A DNA stretch of 64,000 bases, taken from positions 9,894 through 73,893 of the forward strand of contig JBCBTJ010000008.1 of the NCBI GenBank assembly GCA_039818665.1, read 5' to 3'. The notes under the pieces were generated by a model that did not search any database, had not been told where the DNA came from, and saw only the letters and a list, made by a program, of their open reading frames with translations. Of this stretch, positions 26,496 through 35,838 are shown in pieces; within the stretch, counting starts at the first letter, position 1, and each line of letters starts with the position of its first letter. Made by a program: the position numbers and the translations under genes. This DNA is from JBCBTJ01 sp039818665. GTDB taxonomy: Bacteria; Pseudomonadota; Alphaproteobacteria; Caulobacterales; Hyphomonadaceae.

Positions 26496-27008
26496 TCAGG
26501 TCGGCGACGACTCCAGGCCGGCCTCGATCGGACAATCTTCGCAGGCCTCATCGTCGCACAGCCGGCAAATGGCGTAGGCGTGGGCGACGTCTTTGACGGT
26601 GGCTTGCAAGAGCTTCTCGACGATCCGCTCAAGGGCCTCACGCTCTTTCACGCTCAGGCTCTTCAGACTGTGGCTGATCACCGATTGGCGCCTGGCGAGG
26701 ATCGCCGCCGCCACTGCCTCCCCCTCCGCCGTGAGCGACAGGGCGACGGCGCGCTTGTCGATCTGCGAGGCGCTGCGCTCGACCAACCCGGCGCCTTCGA
26801 GGCGATCAATCAGTCGCACGGTTCCAGCGTGGGTCAGCGCCAGACCAGTGCGAAGCGTTTCAATGGCGATGCCCGGCTCATGCTGAATCAATGCGAGCGC
26901 CGCGGCTGAAGGCCCGGCGACGTCAACTTCGTCTTTAGCCGCAGTTAGCACCGCATCGGCGATGCTGTTGGCGAAAGCTCCGACAAGGTTTTCGAGTCGT
27001 TCGGTCAT
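26496..27008 (-). CDS. MarR-family regulator with Cys-rich tail
   Basis: A 170-residue winged-helix repressor-type protein. The central helix-turn-helix and wing read ALALIQHEPGIAIETLRTGLALTHAGTVRLIDRLEGAGLVERSASQIDKRAVALSLTAEGEAVA, a good MarR match. Flanking helices would form the dimer. The C-terminus ends in CRLCDDEACEDCPIEAG, four cysteines in C-x2-C-x4-C-x2-C spacing, which is unusual for MarR proteins and may bind a metal or sense thiol-reactive compounds. It is the first gene of a MarR-YHS-DoxX group and is divergent from an SDR gene. An imperfect palindrome at 27018-27038 may be its operator. Confidence 0.9.
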   Translation of the reverse strand: MTERLENLVGAFANSIADAVLTAAKDEVDVAGPSAAALALIQHEPGIAIETLRTGLALTHAGTVRLIDRLEGAGLVERSASQIDKRAVALSLTAEGEAVAAAILARRQSVISHSLKSLSVKEREALERIVEKLLQATVKDVAHAYAICRLCDDEACEDCPIEAGLESSPT

Positions 27009-27017
27009 CACGCTCTT

Positions 27018-27038
27018 TTATATGACTCGCGCACATAA
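27018..27038. promoter_or_regulatory. Imperfect palindrome, possible MarR operator
   Basis: A 21-base AT-ended sequence with TTATATG at one end and CACATAA at the other, so six of seven terminal positions match as an inverted repeat around a GC-rich centre. It lies 10 bases upstream of the MarR ATG and overlaps its likely promoter; TTGATT and TATAAA-like elements are visible on the minus strand. MarR dimers bind such sites and often repress themselves. No binding data are available, so this is a guess from position and symmetry. Confidence 0.35.
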
Positions 27039-27156
27039 TCAAGAGGCGTCCCGCCGATTCCGCAGCGCCCGGCGTTCTCCCCTCTCCCAACGGCGCCATT
27101 GACCCTCGCGCCGCGGCGCCGCGAAGTGCCGTCAAAACCATAAGGGAGGCCCCGGC

Positions 27157-27921
27157 GTGGAGCTGAAGGACAAGATCATCGTCGTCACGGGCGCGGCGAG
27201 CGGCATTGGGAAAGAGCTCGCGCGGCGGTTTCACGCCGAGGGCGCGAAGCTGGTGGTGTGCTCCGACGTCAATGGCGAGGGCGCCCAGGCGACGGCGGGC
27301 GAGGTCGGCGGCGTCGCCTTCACGGCGGACGTCTCCAAAGAGGCCGACATCCAGCACCTGATCGAGGAAGTTGAGACCCATCACGGGCCGATCGATCTTT
27401 TTTGCTCCAACGCCGGCATCGGCGTTCCAGGCGGCGCGGAGGCGCCCAATGAGGGGTGGCAGAAGATCTGGGAGATCAATGTCATGGCCCACGTTTGGGC
27501 CGCGCGGCACATGATCCCGCGCATGATCGAGCGTGGCGGAGGCTATTTGCTGAACACCGCCTCGGCGGCGGGCCTGCTCAGCCAGATCGGCTCGGCGCCC
27601 TATGCGGTCACCAAGCACGCCGCGGTGGGTCTCGCCGAATGGCTCGCCCTCACCCATGGCGATGACGGGATCAAAGTCTCAGTTCTCTGCCCGCAAGCGG
27701 TGCGCACGGCGATGACGGCCGGCAATGAAGACGGGGTCGCCAGCATTGACGGCATGATGGAGCCGCCGGAAGTCGCCGAGGCCTGCGTGCGCGCCATCGA
27801 GGAAGAGACCTTCCTCGTCCTGCCCCACAAGGAAGTGCTGCAATACATGCGCAACAAGACCGACAATTACGACAAATGGATCGGCGGCATGCGCAAGCTG
27901 AACCGGGCCTATCAGGGCTGA
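27157..27921 (+). CDS. SDR-family NAD(P)-dependent oxidoreductase
   Basis: A 254-residue short-chain dehydrogenase/reductase. The GTG at 27157 has AAGGGAGG upstream. The cofactor motif is VVTGAASGIGKELARRFHAEGAKLVV (TGxxxGIG, residues 10-16), followed by NAG in FCSNAGIGVPG. The catalytic Ser is in LLNTASAAGLLS and the YxxxK motif is YAVTKHA. The start of the motif and the Asp at the end of strand 2 (VVCSDVNG) favour NAD over NADP. It is 11 bases upstream of the acyl-CoA carboxylase gene and probably co-transcribed, so a hydroxyacyl or branched-chain intermediate is a reasonable but unproven substrate. Confidence 0.93.
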   Translation: MELKDKIIVVTGAASGIGKELARRFHAEGAKLVVCSDVNGEGAQATAGEVGGVAFTADVSKEADIQHLIEEVETHHGPIDLFCSNAGIGVPGGAEAPNEGWQKIWEINVMAHVWAARHMIPRMIERGGGYLLNTASAAGLLSQIGSAPYAVTKHAAVGLAEWLALTHGDDGIKVSVLCPQAVRTAMTAGNEDGVASIDGMMEPPEVAEACVRAIEEETFLVLPHKEVLQYMRNKTDNYDKWIGGMRKLNRAYQG

Positions 27922-27932
27922 GGCCGGCGCTG

Positions 27933-30900
27933 ATGAAACGCCTCGCCATCGCCAATCGCGGCGAGATCGCCGTGCGCATCGCGCGCGCCGCTGCGGACGC
28001 CGGGATCGCGTCAATCGCGCTTTACGCCGAGGACGAGGCCGGCGCGCCCTTCTTGGACGCGGCCGATGAAACCCAAGCCCTGCCGGGAAAAGGCGCGCGG
28101 GCCTATCTCGACATCGAAGCCGTGGTCTCAGCGGCCAAAGCCGCTGGCGCGGACGCTGTTCATCCTGGCTATGGCCTCTTGAGCGAGAACGCCTCATTCG
28201 CCGAGGCCGTTGAGGCGGCGGGGATGGTGTTTGTCGGGCCGACGCCCGACACGCTGAGACTGTTCGGCGACAAGGCGGCCGCCCGCGCCCATGCGGTCGC
28301 CGCCGGCGTTCCAGTGCTCCCGGGCAGCGACGGGCCGGCGGACCGATCTGGCGCCAAAGCTTTTTTCAAAGCGCTGCCCAAGGGCGGAGCGATGATGGTC
28401 AAAGCCGTCAGCGGCGGCGGCGGGCGCGGCATGCGCGTGGTCGAAGCCGCCGGCGATATCGACGAAGCGTTCGAGCGCGCCTCCTCCGAGGCTGAGGCCT
28501 CTTTCGGCGACGGCGCGCTATATGTGGAAGAGCTGGTGCGCGATCCGCGCCATATCGAGGTCCAGATCGTCGGCGACGGGACGGGCGCGGTCAGCCATCT
28601 GTGGGAGCGCGATTGCAGCCTGCAGCGCCGCCGGCAGAAGCTGATCGAAATCGCGCCCGCGCCGAAGCTGGATCCCGAGATCCGCGACCAGATTCTCGCG
28701 GCGGCGGTCAAGCTCGGCGAAGCGGCGGACTATTGCGGCGTCGGGACGATGGAGTTCCTGCTCGCGCCGGACCGGCGTTTTGTCTTCATCGAGGGGAATG
28801 CACGGCTCCAGGTCGAGCACACTGTGACCGAAGAAGTCCTCGGCCTCGACTTGGTTCAAATCCAGCTTGAGATCGCCGACGGGGCAAAACTCTCCAAGCT
28901 TGGCCTCGGCCAGAAGATGATCCCCAAACCGCGCGGGCATGCCATCCAATTGCGCGTGAATACGGAAACGATCCGGCCCGACGGACAGGTGCGCCCCGCT
29001 GGCGGGACTCTGGCGCGTTTCGATCCGCCGAGCGGCCCCGGCGTGCGCGTCGATACCCAGGCGCGGGCCGGGATGAAGACCAATCCGGGCTTCGACTCTC
29101 TGCTCGCCAAAGTGATCGCCCATACGCCGTCGGAGAGGTTCGAAGACGCCGTTCGCCGCGCGGCCCGCGCGCTGGACGGGCTCGCCATCGAAGGCGTGAA
29201 GACCAACGCGCCGCTCCTCGCCGCTATTCTGCGGCGGGATGATTTTCGAGCCTATGCAGTCCACACCGGTTATCTCGACGAGACGCTCGGCGAGCTGCTG
29301 GAGGCTTTGGAGGCGCCGGCGAAGGCTGAGCCCGCCGATGCGCTCGCCGGCGCGGCTGTCTCGAGCGATCCGCTCGCCGTGCTCGACCATGGCAAGGGCG
29401 CGGGCGGCGCGGTTGCGGCCGCGCCTGAAGCGCTTGCTTTGGTCGACGAGTCGTTGCCCGACGGCGTCGCCGCGGTGCGCGCGCCGATGCAGGGCACGGT
29501 CGTCAGCTTCGAGGTCGCCGAGGGCGACAGGGTCTGGGCCGGCAAGACCGTCGCCATCATGGAAGCCATGAAGATGGAGCATGAGGTGCGGGCCGAGGCG
29601 AGCGGCGTGGTCGAGCGCCTCGGCGTTCAGCCCGGCGACACGGTGTTCGAAACGCACCCCCTGCTCTATCTCGCCGAGCAAGACGTCGCGCGCGGCGAGG
29701 ACGGGGCCGCCGTCGAGGTGGACCTCGACCATATCCGCCCAGACCTCCGCGAAGCGCTCGAGCGCAAAGCCGCGGGCCATGACGAGAACCGGCCCGAGGC
29801 GGTCGCCAAGCGCCATGGCCGCGGCCACCGTACGGCGCGGGAGAACATCGCGGACCTCTGCGATCCTGGCAGCTTCGTCGAATACGGCTCCGTCGTGCTC
29901 GCCGCTCAGCGCAGGCGGCGCGAGATCGACGACCTGATCAAGAACACGACCGGCGACGGCATGGTCTGCGGGCTCGGCCATGTGAACGGCGCGCTGTTCC
30001 CGGAGGATCGCTCGCGCGTCATGGCCATGTCTTACGATTACATGGTCCTCGCCGGCACGCAGGGCGCGCTGAACCACTACAAAAAGGACCGGATGTTCGA
30101 GATCGCAGAGCATCAGCGCCTGCCCACCGTGCTGTTCGCCGAGGGCGGCGGCGGACGGCCGGGCGACACCGACACGACGGGCGTGGCGGGGCTCGACTGC
30201 CTCGCCTTCACTTACTTCGCGCGGCTTTCGGGCCTGGTGCCGCTGGTCGGGATCACGACGGGACGATGCTTCGCCGGCAATGCCGTCTTGCTCGGCTGCT
30301 GCGATGTGATCATCGCAACGGAAGGCTCGAATATCGGCATTGGCGGGCCGGCCATGATCGAGGGCGGCGGGCTCGGCGTGTTCCGGCCGGAAGAGGTCGG
30401 CCCTATGGACGTGCAAGTCCCGAACGGCGTCGTCGACATCGCGGTGAAGGACGAAGCCGAAGCGGTCGCTGCGGCGAAAAAGTACCTCTCCTACTTCCAG
30501 GGCGCGGTCGACGACTGGGAGGCGCCCGATCCGCGCGAGCTCCGCTTCGTCGTGCCCGAGAATCGCCTCCGCTGGTACGACATGCGTCAAGTGATCGAAG
30601 GGATCGCCGATATCGGGTCGATCCTTGAACTGCGCCGCGATTGGGCGCCGGGGATCATCACCGCGTTGATCCGGGTCGAAGGGCGGCCCGTGGGCGTCGT
30701 CGCCAACGATCCGGGCCACCTCTCCGGCGCGATCGACAGCCCCGGCGCGGACAAGGGCGCGCGCTTCCTACAGCTCTGCGACGCGTTCGACATTCCGGTG
30801 CTCTCGCTCGTCGACTGCCCGGGGATCATGGTCGGGCCTGAGATCGAAAAGACCGCGCTGGTGCGCCATGCGAGCCGGATGATGGTGGTCGGCGCCAATC

Positions 30901-31289
30901 TCGACACGCCGCTGATGACGGTGATCATCCGCAAGGGCTACGGGCTCGGTGCTCAGGCCATGGCGGGCGGCAGTTTCCGCGCCCCGCTCTTCACGGTCAC
31001 CTGGCCCACCGGCGAGTTCGGCGGCATGGGCCTCGAGGGCGCGGTGAAACTCGGCTACCGCAAAGAGCTGCAAGCGATCGAGGATCCTGAGGAGCGGCGC
31101 AAGACTTATGAGGAGATGGTCGCGCGGATGTATGAGCGCGGCAAAGCGGTGAACATGGCCTCCCATTTCGAGCTGGACGACGTGATCGACCCGGCTGAGA
31201 CGCGCGATTGGATCATGGCGGGCCTCAAGGCCCTGCCGCCGAAACCCGTGCGCACAGGTAAGAAACGGCCGAATGTCGACACTTGGTAG
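27933..31289 (+). CDS. Single-chain biotin-dependent acyl-CoA carboxylase
   Basis: A 1,118-residue fusion carrying all catalytic parts of an acyl-CoA carboxylase. The ATG at 27933 begins MKRLAIANRGEIAVRIARAA, the standard biotin carboxylase start. That domain (about residues 1-450) includes the ATP-grasp motif KAVSGGGGRGMR and FIEGNARLQVEHTVTE. The biotin carboxyl carrier domain has EAMKMEH with biotinyl Lys547. The carboxyltransferase region (about 590-1118) shows GSFVEYGSVVLAAQRRRR, EGGGGRPGDTDTTGVAGL and GGSFRAPLFTVTWPTGEFGGMGLEGAVKLGYRKEL. Acetyl-, propionyl- or long-chain acyl-CoA are all possible substrates. One-chain enzymes of this BC-BCCP-CT order are known, but separate subunits are the norm. 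Confidence 0.95.
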   Translation: MKRLAIANRGEIAVRIARAAADAGIASIALYAEDEAGAPFLDAADETQALPGKGARAYLDIEAVVSAAKAAGADAVHPGYGLLSENASFAEAVEAAGMVFVGPTPDTLRLFGDKAAARAHAVAAGVPVLPGSDGPADRSGAKAFFKALPKGGAMMVKAVSGGGGRGMRVVEAAGDIDEAFERASSEAEASFGDGALYVEELVRDPRHIEVQIVGDGTGAVSHLWERDCSLQRRRQKLIEIAPAPKLDPEIRDQILAAAVKLGEAADYCGVGTMEFLLAPDRRFVFIEGNARLQVEHTVTEEVLGLDLVQIQLEIADGAKLSKLGLGQKMIPKPRGHAIQLRVNTETIRPDGQVRPAGGTLARFDPPSGPGVRVDTQARAGMKTNPGFDSLLAKVIAHTPSERFEDAVRRAARALDGLAIEGVKTNAPLLAAILRRDDFRAYAVHTGYLDETLGELLEALEAPAKAEPADALAGAAVSSDPLAVLDHGKGAGGAVAAAPEALALVDESLPDGVAAVRAPMQGTVVSFEVAEGDRVWAGKTVAIMEAMKMEHEVRAEASGVVERLGVQPGDTVFETHPLLYLAEQDVARGEDGAAVEVDLDHIRPDLREALERKAAGHDENRPEAVAKRHGRGHRTARENIADLCDPGSFVEYGSVVLAAQRRRREIDDLIKNTTGDGMVCGLGHVNGALFPEDRSRVMAMSYDYMVLAGTQGALNHYKKDRMFEIAEHQRLPTVLFAEGGGGRPGDTDTTGVAGLDCLAFTYFARLSGLVPLVGITTGRCFAGNAVLLGCCDVIIATEGSNIGIGGPAMIEGGGLGVFRPEEVGPMDVQVPNGVVDIAVKDEAEAVAAAKKYLSYFQGAVDDWEAPDPRELRFVVPENRLRWYDMRQVIEGIADIGSILELRRDWAPGIITALIRVEGRPVGVVANDPGHLSGAIDSPGADKGARFLQLCDAFDIPVLSLVDCPGIMVGPEIEKTALVRHASRMMVVGANLDTPLMTVIIRKGYGLGAQAMAGGSFRAPLFTVTWPTGEFGGMGLEGAVKLGYRKELQAIEDPEERRKTYEEMVARMYERGKAVNMASHFELDDVIDPAETRDWIMAGLKALPPKPVRTGKKRPNVDTW

Positions 31290-31358
31290 TCTGTCGCTGA
31301 GGGGTTGATCAGCCGCCGTCGGCGCCTCCACAAAGACCAGGCCTGTGGGAGGACGCCT

Positions 31359-31865
31359 ATGAAATCGCTATTCGCCGCCGCTCTTGTGCTCGCCGCGCCT
31401 GTCGCCGCCGCTGAGGTGACCGCATCGGGGCCGGACCACTATGTCTTGAAACACGAGGCGGTCTCCGACCTCGCGCCGGAGGCGCTTTGGAAGAAGCTGA
31501 TCCGCCCGGAGACCTGGTGGCATCCGGACCACACCTATTCCGGCGACGCGGCCAATCTGGAACTCGACGCCGCCGCTGGCGGGCTGTGGCGCGAGGTTTG
31601 GGAAGGCGGTTCGGTGTCCCACGGCCAAGTCCTGCTCGCCAAGCCGGGCGAGCAATTGCGCCTCGACGCGCCTTTCGGTCCTCTGCAGGAAATGGGCGTC
31701 GCCGTGGTGTGGACCATCACCTTGTCGGCCGAGGGCGCGGGAACCAAAGTCGTGTTCGACGAGGTCGCCAGCGGCTCGTCCGCCAGCGGCTTGGACGCGA
31801 TCGCGCCGGCCGTGGATTTCGTGAAATCCGAAGCGATCGCGCGGCTGACCGCCTCGCCTGAATAG
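31359..31865 (+). CDS. Secreted SRPBCC/AHSA1-like protein
   Basis: A 168-residue exported protein. The ATG at 31359 follows GGGAGGACG and begins a signal peptide (MKSLFAAALVLAAPVAAAE). The mature part has the START/SRPBCC pattern of a hydrophobic-ligand pocket: YVLKHEAVSDLAPEALWKKLIRPETWWHPDHTYSGDAANLELD, then GGLWREVWEGGSVSHGQVLLAKPGEQLRL and VVWTITLSAEGAGTKVVFDEV. Such folds bind lipids or aromatic compounds. Periplasmic members are uncommon and no ligand is known. It follows the carboxylase gene on the same strand by 69 bases, and a strong hairpin terminator lies downstream. Confidence 0.82.
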   Translation: MKSLFAAALVLAAPVAAAEVTASGPDHYVLKHEAVSDLAPEALWKKLIRPETWWHPDHTYSGDAANLELDAAAGGLWREVWEGGSVSHGQVLLAKPGEQLRLDAPFGPLQEMGVAVVWTITLSAEGAGTKVVFDEVASGSSASGLDAIAPAVDFVKSEAIARLTASPE

Positions 31866-31870
31866 CAAAA

Positions 31871-31894
31871 CCCCCGCGCTGGAGGGCGCGGGGG
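31871..31894. terminator. Bidirectional intrinsic terminator hairpin
   Basis: A perfect nine-base-pair GC stem (CCCCCGCGC pairing with GCGCGGGGG) with a six-base loop between two convergent genes. On the minus strand it is followed by GTTTTGCT, a short T-rich tract, so it best terminates the acyl-CoA dehydrogenase gene. On the plus strand it is followed by CTTGTTCT, a weaker U-tract for the SRPBCC gene. Confidence 0.75.
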
Positions 31895-31915
31895 CTTGTT
31901 CTGTCAGATCTGAGC

Positions 31916-33211
31916 TTACTTCCGCCAGACGGCGGCGAGCGCTGGATCCTCTTCTTCGCCAGTGTATTTCGACGTCTCCGCGCGGCCGACCACCATGTGG
32001 TGCACTTCATCCGGCCCATCGGCGAGACGCAACGTCCGCTGCTGGGTGTACATGCGCGCAAGCGGCGTCCATTGCGAGACGCCCGCCGCGCCGTGCATCT
32101 GGATCGCGTCGTCGATGATCTTGCAGACGCGCTCCGGCACCATGGCTTTCACCATAGAGATCCAAACGCGCGCTTCTTTGTTGCCGAGCACGTCCATGGC
32201 CTTGGCGGCTTTGAGCACCATGAGGCGCATGGCTTCGATCTCGATCCGCGCGCGGGAGACTTTCTCGATATTGCCGCCGAGCTTAATCAGGTCGCGGCCG
32301 AAGGCCTGGCGGCCCATGCCGCGAACGACCATCAGATCGAGCGCCCGCTCCGCCGCGCCGATGGAGCGCATGCAATGGTGGATGCGGCCCGGGCCGAGGC
32401 GCAGTTGCGAGATTTCGAAGCCGCGGCCCTCGCCGAGCAGCATGTTCTCTTTCGGCACGCGGACATTGTCGAAAACGATGTGCATGTGGCCGTGCGGGGC
32501 GTCCGGATCGCCGAACACGTCCATGCCGCCGAGGATCTTCACGCCGGGCGTATCGGTCGGCACCAGGATTTGGGACTGCTGTTTGTGCGGCGGGGCGTCC
32601 GGGCTCGTTTTGACCATGGTGATCATGATCTTGCAGCGCGGATCGCCGGCGCCCGAGATGTAGAACTTCTCGCCATTGATCACCCATTCGTCGCCCTCAA
32701 GCACCGCCTGCGTGGAGATGTTCTTGGCGTCGGACGAGGGCAGCGCCGGCTCGGTCATCGCGAAAGCTGAGCGGATCTTCCCCTCGAGCAGCGGCTTCAG
32801 CCACTGCTCTTTCTGCTCCGGCGTGCCGACACGTTCGAGCACTTCCATATTGCCCGTGTCCGGGGCCGAGCAATTCATGGTCTCGGAGGCGAGCGGGTTC
32901 TTGCCGAGCTCGGCGGCGATGAAGGCGTAGTCGAGGTTTTTGAGGCCCTCGCCCGTTTCGGCGTCCGGCAGGAAGAAGTTCCAGAGGCCCTCGGCCTTGG
33001 CTTTGTCCTTGGCTTCTTCCAGCACGTCGAGCTGGCCAGGCGCGTAGCTCCAAATGTCGTCGCGGTTCTCACCGAGTTCGAAGAACTTCACCGACATCGG
33101 CTCGACGGTTTCGGCGATAAACCGCTTCACATGCTCGTAAAGCGGGCGCGCGTCCTCCGACATGGTCAGATCATTGAGTTCGCTGTCGAACCCCGTTTCC
33201 ATTTTGCCCAT
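31916..33211 (-). CDS. Acyl-CoA dehydrogenase (ACAD10/11-like)
   Basis: A 431-residue acyl-CoA dehydrogenase of the long ACAD10/11-like type. The FAD/substrate loop is FAMTEPALPSSDAKNISTQAV, with WVINGEKFYISGAGDPRCKIMI following. Later blocks are HGHMHIVFDNVRVPKENMLLGEGRGFEISQLRLGPGRIHHCMRSIGAAERAL and QMHGAAGVSQWTPLARMYTQQRTLRLADGPDEVHHMVVGR, a typical end. The ATG at 33211 has GGGAGACACC upstream. It is a lone gene on the minus strand and converges with the SRPBCC gene across a terminator hairpin. The substrate chain length cannot be judged. Confidence 0.94.
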   Translation of the reverse strand: MGKMETGFDSELNDLTMSEDARPLYEHVKRFIAETVEPMSVKFFELGENRDDIWSYAPGQLDVLEEAKDKAKAEGLWNFFLPDAETGEGLKNLDYAFIAAELGKNPLASETMNCSAPDTGNMEVLERVGTPEQKEQWLKPLLEGKIRSAFAMTEPALPSSDAKNISTQAVLEGDEWVINGEKFYISGAGDPRCKIMITMVKTSPDAPPHKQQSQILVPTDTPGVKILGGMDVFGDPDAPHGHMHIVFDNVRVPKENMLLGEGRGFEISQLRLGPGRIHHCMRSIGAAERALDLMVVRGMGRQAFGRDLIKLGGNIEKVSRARIEIEAMRLMVLKAAKAMDVLGNKEARVWISMVKAMVPERVCKIIDDAIQMHGAAGVSQWTPLARMYTQQRTLRLADGPDEVHHMVVGRAETSKYTGEEEDPALAAVWRK

Positions 33212-33402
33212 CGGTGTCTCCCAAGTTCTGATTTTGGCGCGCTCGCGCCCTTGTCGTCTCCGTTACAGGAAGCCCCAGGCGGGCGGGCTTGTCCAGCAAA
33301 ACGCCGGGGTCGCCTTGTCGCGGTTTCGCCCGCCTCGCCATTGACTCCCGGCCCGCCGACCCGCCTCCTTTACACAAGCCGAAAGCCATGGAGGGGCTCT
33401 CA

Positions 33403-35544
33403 ATGTTCCGAACACTGCTCGCAGCCGCCGCGATCGCCACGGCCGGCGGCGTCGCGTTCGCCGCCCACGCGGACCACCAAGCCGACCACGCAGATGACAC
33501 GGTCATCCAACTCGCCGACTATCTGGACTACGAGACCGTCGCGAACCCGCAAATCTCGCCCGACGGCCGCCAGGTCATCTACACGCGAAATCGGATCGAC
33601 AAGGTCAACGACAAACGCGTCTCAACGCTTTGGGTCATGGACCGCGACGGCGGTCGGAACCGGCAGTTGATGGAGGGCGGGGGCGCCTTTTGGTCACCGA
33701 GCGGCGACCGCATCGCCTTTATGAAGCCCGACGCCGACGGCAACGCCCAGATCTTCGTGCGCTATATGGACGGCGAGGGCTTGGTCACCCAGGTGACGAG
33801 CTTCGAGCACGCGCCGCGCTCCATGGCCTGGTCGCCGGACGGGGAGCATATCGCCTTCGTCGCCCGAACAGCCGTCCCGACAGACTGGACCATCGACCTG
33901 CCGGCCCGCCCCCAGGGCGCGAAATGGACCGAAGATCCGGTGGTGGTCGACGATCTGCATTATCGCCAGGACCGCGTCGGCTACACCAATACGGGTTACG
34001 ATCATCTTTTCGGCGTTCCCTCGAACGGCGGCACGCCGCGTCAGCTGACCGAGGGCGAGTGGAATGTCGGGCAACGCGGCATCGGCGTCATCGCCGGCTC
34101 GCCGACTTTGTCCTGGTCGCCGGACGGAACCCACATCGCCTTTGACGGTCCGGGCAAGCCGATCGAGCCGCCGCATTGGTTCGAAAGCCATATCAATCTG
34201 GTCAATGTCGACACGGGCGAGACGCGCACGCTGACCGACGGGCGCGGCGTCTTCGGATCGCCCGCCTTCTCACCCGACGGCGCGCAGATCGCGTTCAACG
34301 GCTATCCCGAGCACAACACGTCCTACCCCGTGCCCAACCTCTACACGATCGATGTGGAGAGCGGGGCGCGAACCACGCTGGCCGAAGACCTGCCTGACGG
34401 ACCCGGCCAAATCCATTGGTCGCCAAACGGCCGGCGCGTCGTCTTCACGATGAACGATCGCGGCGCGCGCAATATCCACTCCGTCGATCTGCGCGGACGC
34501 ATGCGCGACGAGACCCAAGGCGCGCAGATGATCTCGCTCGCCAGCCTGTCGAATGACGGACGAGCGGCGTTCGTCGTGACCGACACGGACTCGCCGGCCG
34601 CCGTCGCTGTGGCCGACGAGCTCGACGGCAGCCCGTCCATCGCGGTGCTGACCGACGTCAACGCCGACATCTTTCACGGCAAGACGCTCGGCCGGGTGGA
34701 AGAGGTCTGGTACGAGGCGACAGCCGAAACGGGTGAAAGCGCCGACGTGCAGGGCTGGATCGTCTATCCGCCGAATTATGTGGAAGGCGAGAAATACCCG
34801 CTCCTCCTCTCCATCCATGGCGGCCCGCACGCCATGTACAACACCGCCTTCAACTTCACCTTCCAGGAGTTCGCGGCGCGCGGCTATGTGGTGCTTTACG
34901 TCAATCCGCGCGGGTCGACGGGATACGGCTCGGAGTTCGCCAACGCCATCCGCCACCGCTATCCGGGCCCCGTCGACTATGCCGATCTGATGGCCGGCGT
35001 CGATCTGGTCGTGGACCGCGGCATCGTCGATCCGGACCGCATGTTCGTCACCGGCTGCTCTGGCGGCGGCGTTCTCACGACCTGGGTCATCGGCCAGACC
35101 GATCGCTTCAAAGCGGCCGCCGCGCTGTGCCCGGTTGTGAATTGGATCGGAATGTCGGGCACCACGGACGTGGTCGGCTGGCTCTATGGCTTTTTCCCGG
35201 AGCCGTTCTGGGAGGACCCGCAGCCCTGGCTTGATCATTCCACCATCATGCATGTCGGCAAGGTCTCGACGCCGACCTTGCTAATGACTGGCGTCGAGGA
35301 CCTCCGCACGCCGCTTGGCGAGGCCGAGGAGTATTTCGCGGCGCTGAAGATTCGCGGCGTGCCGACCAAGCTGATCCCGATGATCGGCGAGTATCACGGC
35401 ACGCGCTCGATCCCCTCGAACTATCTCCGCACCAGCCTTTACATGCGGAAATGGTTCGACCAGTTCGACCCCGCCAAGTCCGAGGCCGATGACGAAGACG
35501 AGGACGACGAGGCCACGGCGGCGCTAGAGACAGCAGGCGACTAG
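33403..35544 (+). CDS. Secreted S9-family prolyl-oligopeptidase-type peptidase
   Basis: A 713-residue exported serine peptidase. The ATG at 33403 follows GGAGGGG and begins a signal peptide (MFRTLLAAAAIATAGGVAFAAHA). Residues about 40-420 form a TolB/WD40-like propeller with repeats such as AWSPDGEHIAFVAR, LSWSPDGTHIAFDGP and FSPDGAQIAFNGYP. The C-terminal alpha/beta-hydrolase domain has LLLSIHGGPHAMYN, VLYVNPRGSTGYGSEF and the nucleophile elbow TGCSGGG with Ser553. The C-terminal HG in EYHGTRSIPSN is the likely catalytic His. The tail after residue 690 is very acidic (EADDEDEDDEATAA). The elbow is GCSGGG rather than the usual GGSYGG, a modest deviation. It is likely periplasmic. Confidence 0.93.
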   Translation: MFRTLLAAAAIATAGGVAFAAHADHQADHADDTVIQLADYLDYETVANPQISPDGRQVIYTRNRIDKVNDKRVSTLWVMDRDGGRNRQLMEGGGAFWSPSGDRIAFMKPDADGNAQIFVRYMDGEGLVTQVTSFEHAPRSMAWSPDGEHIAFVARTAVPTDWTIDLPARPQGAKWTEDPVVVDDLHYRQDRVGYTNTGYDHLFGVPSNGGTPRQLTEGEWNVGQRGIGVIAGSPTLSWSPDGTHIAFDGPGKPIEPPHWFESHINLVNVDTGETRTLTDGRGVFGSPAFSPDGAQIAFNGYPEHNTSYPVPNLYTIDVESGARTTLAEDLPDGPGQIHWSPNGRRVVFTMNDRGARNIHSVDLRGRMRDETQGAQMISLASLSNDGRAAFVVTDTDSPAAVAVADELDGSPSIAVLTDVNADIFHGKTLGRVEEVWYEATAETGESADVQGWIVYPPNYVEGEKYPLLLSIHGGPHAMYNTAFNFTFQEFAARGYVVLYVNPRGSTGYGSEFANAIRHRYPGPVDYADLMAGVDLVVDRGIVDPDRMFVTGCSGGGVLTTWVIGQTDRFKAAAALCPVVNWIGMSGTTDVVGWLYGFFPEPFWEDPQPWLDHSTIMHVGKVSTPTLLMTGVEDLRTPLGEAEEYFAALKIRGVPTKLIPMIGEYHGTRSIPSNYLRTSLYMRKWFDQFDPAKSEADDEDEDDEATAALETAGD

Positions 35545-35838
35545 GCCGCAGGCGCGCCCGCAGCCCCTCGGGCGCTTCTGCGACATTTTGACCGCCGCGC
35601 AAAGGCGCGATACGCTCGGATTCTAGGTGGAGCTGTCGCGCCATGCGCGACCCATCAGAGGGAGGGCGAAAACAATCGCCCCCAACGGGGCGGTTCGGGC
35701 GTTCGGGGCGCCGGCGAACGGCCCCGCGTTGAGACCAAGATAAATATTGGCGATCCCGCTTGGACAGGGCGGGATATCAATCTGGAGCTTGCGGGACACG
35801 CGCCAAAAGGCCGGTCGCGAAGCGCCGAGGGGAGGAAT
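35545..35838. other. Intergenic leader of the TonB-receptor gene
   Basis: No convincing gene is seen in these 294 bases. They contain a comparatively AT-rich island (AAGATAAATATTGG near 35740) that may hold the promoter. A seven-base-pair hairpin (ATCCCGC with GCGGGAT, 35753-35775) follows, and then the GAGGGGAGGAAT ribosome-binding site just before the ATG. No known riboswitch was recognised. Confidence 0.4.
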
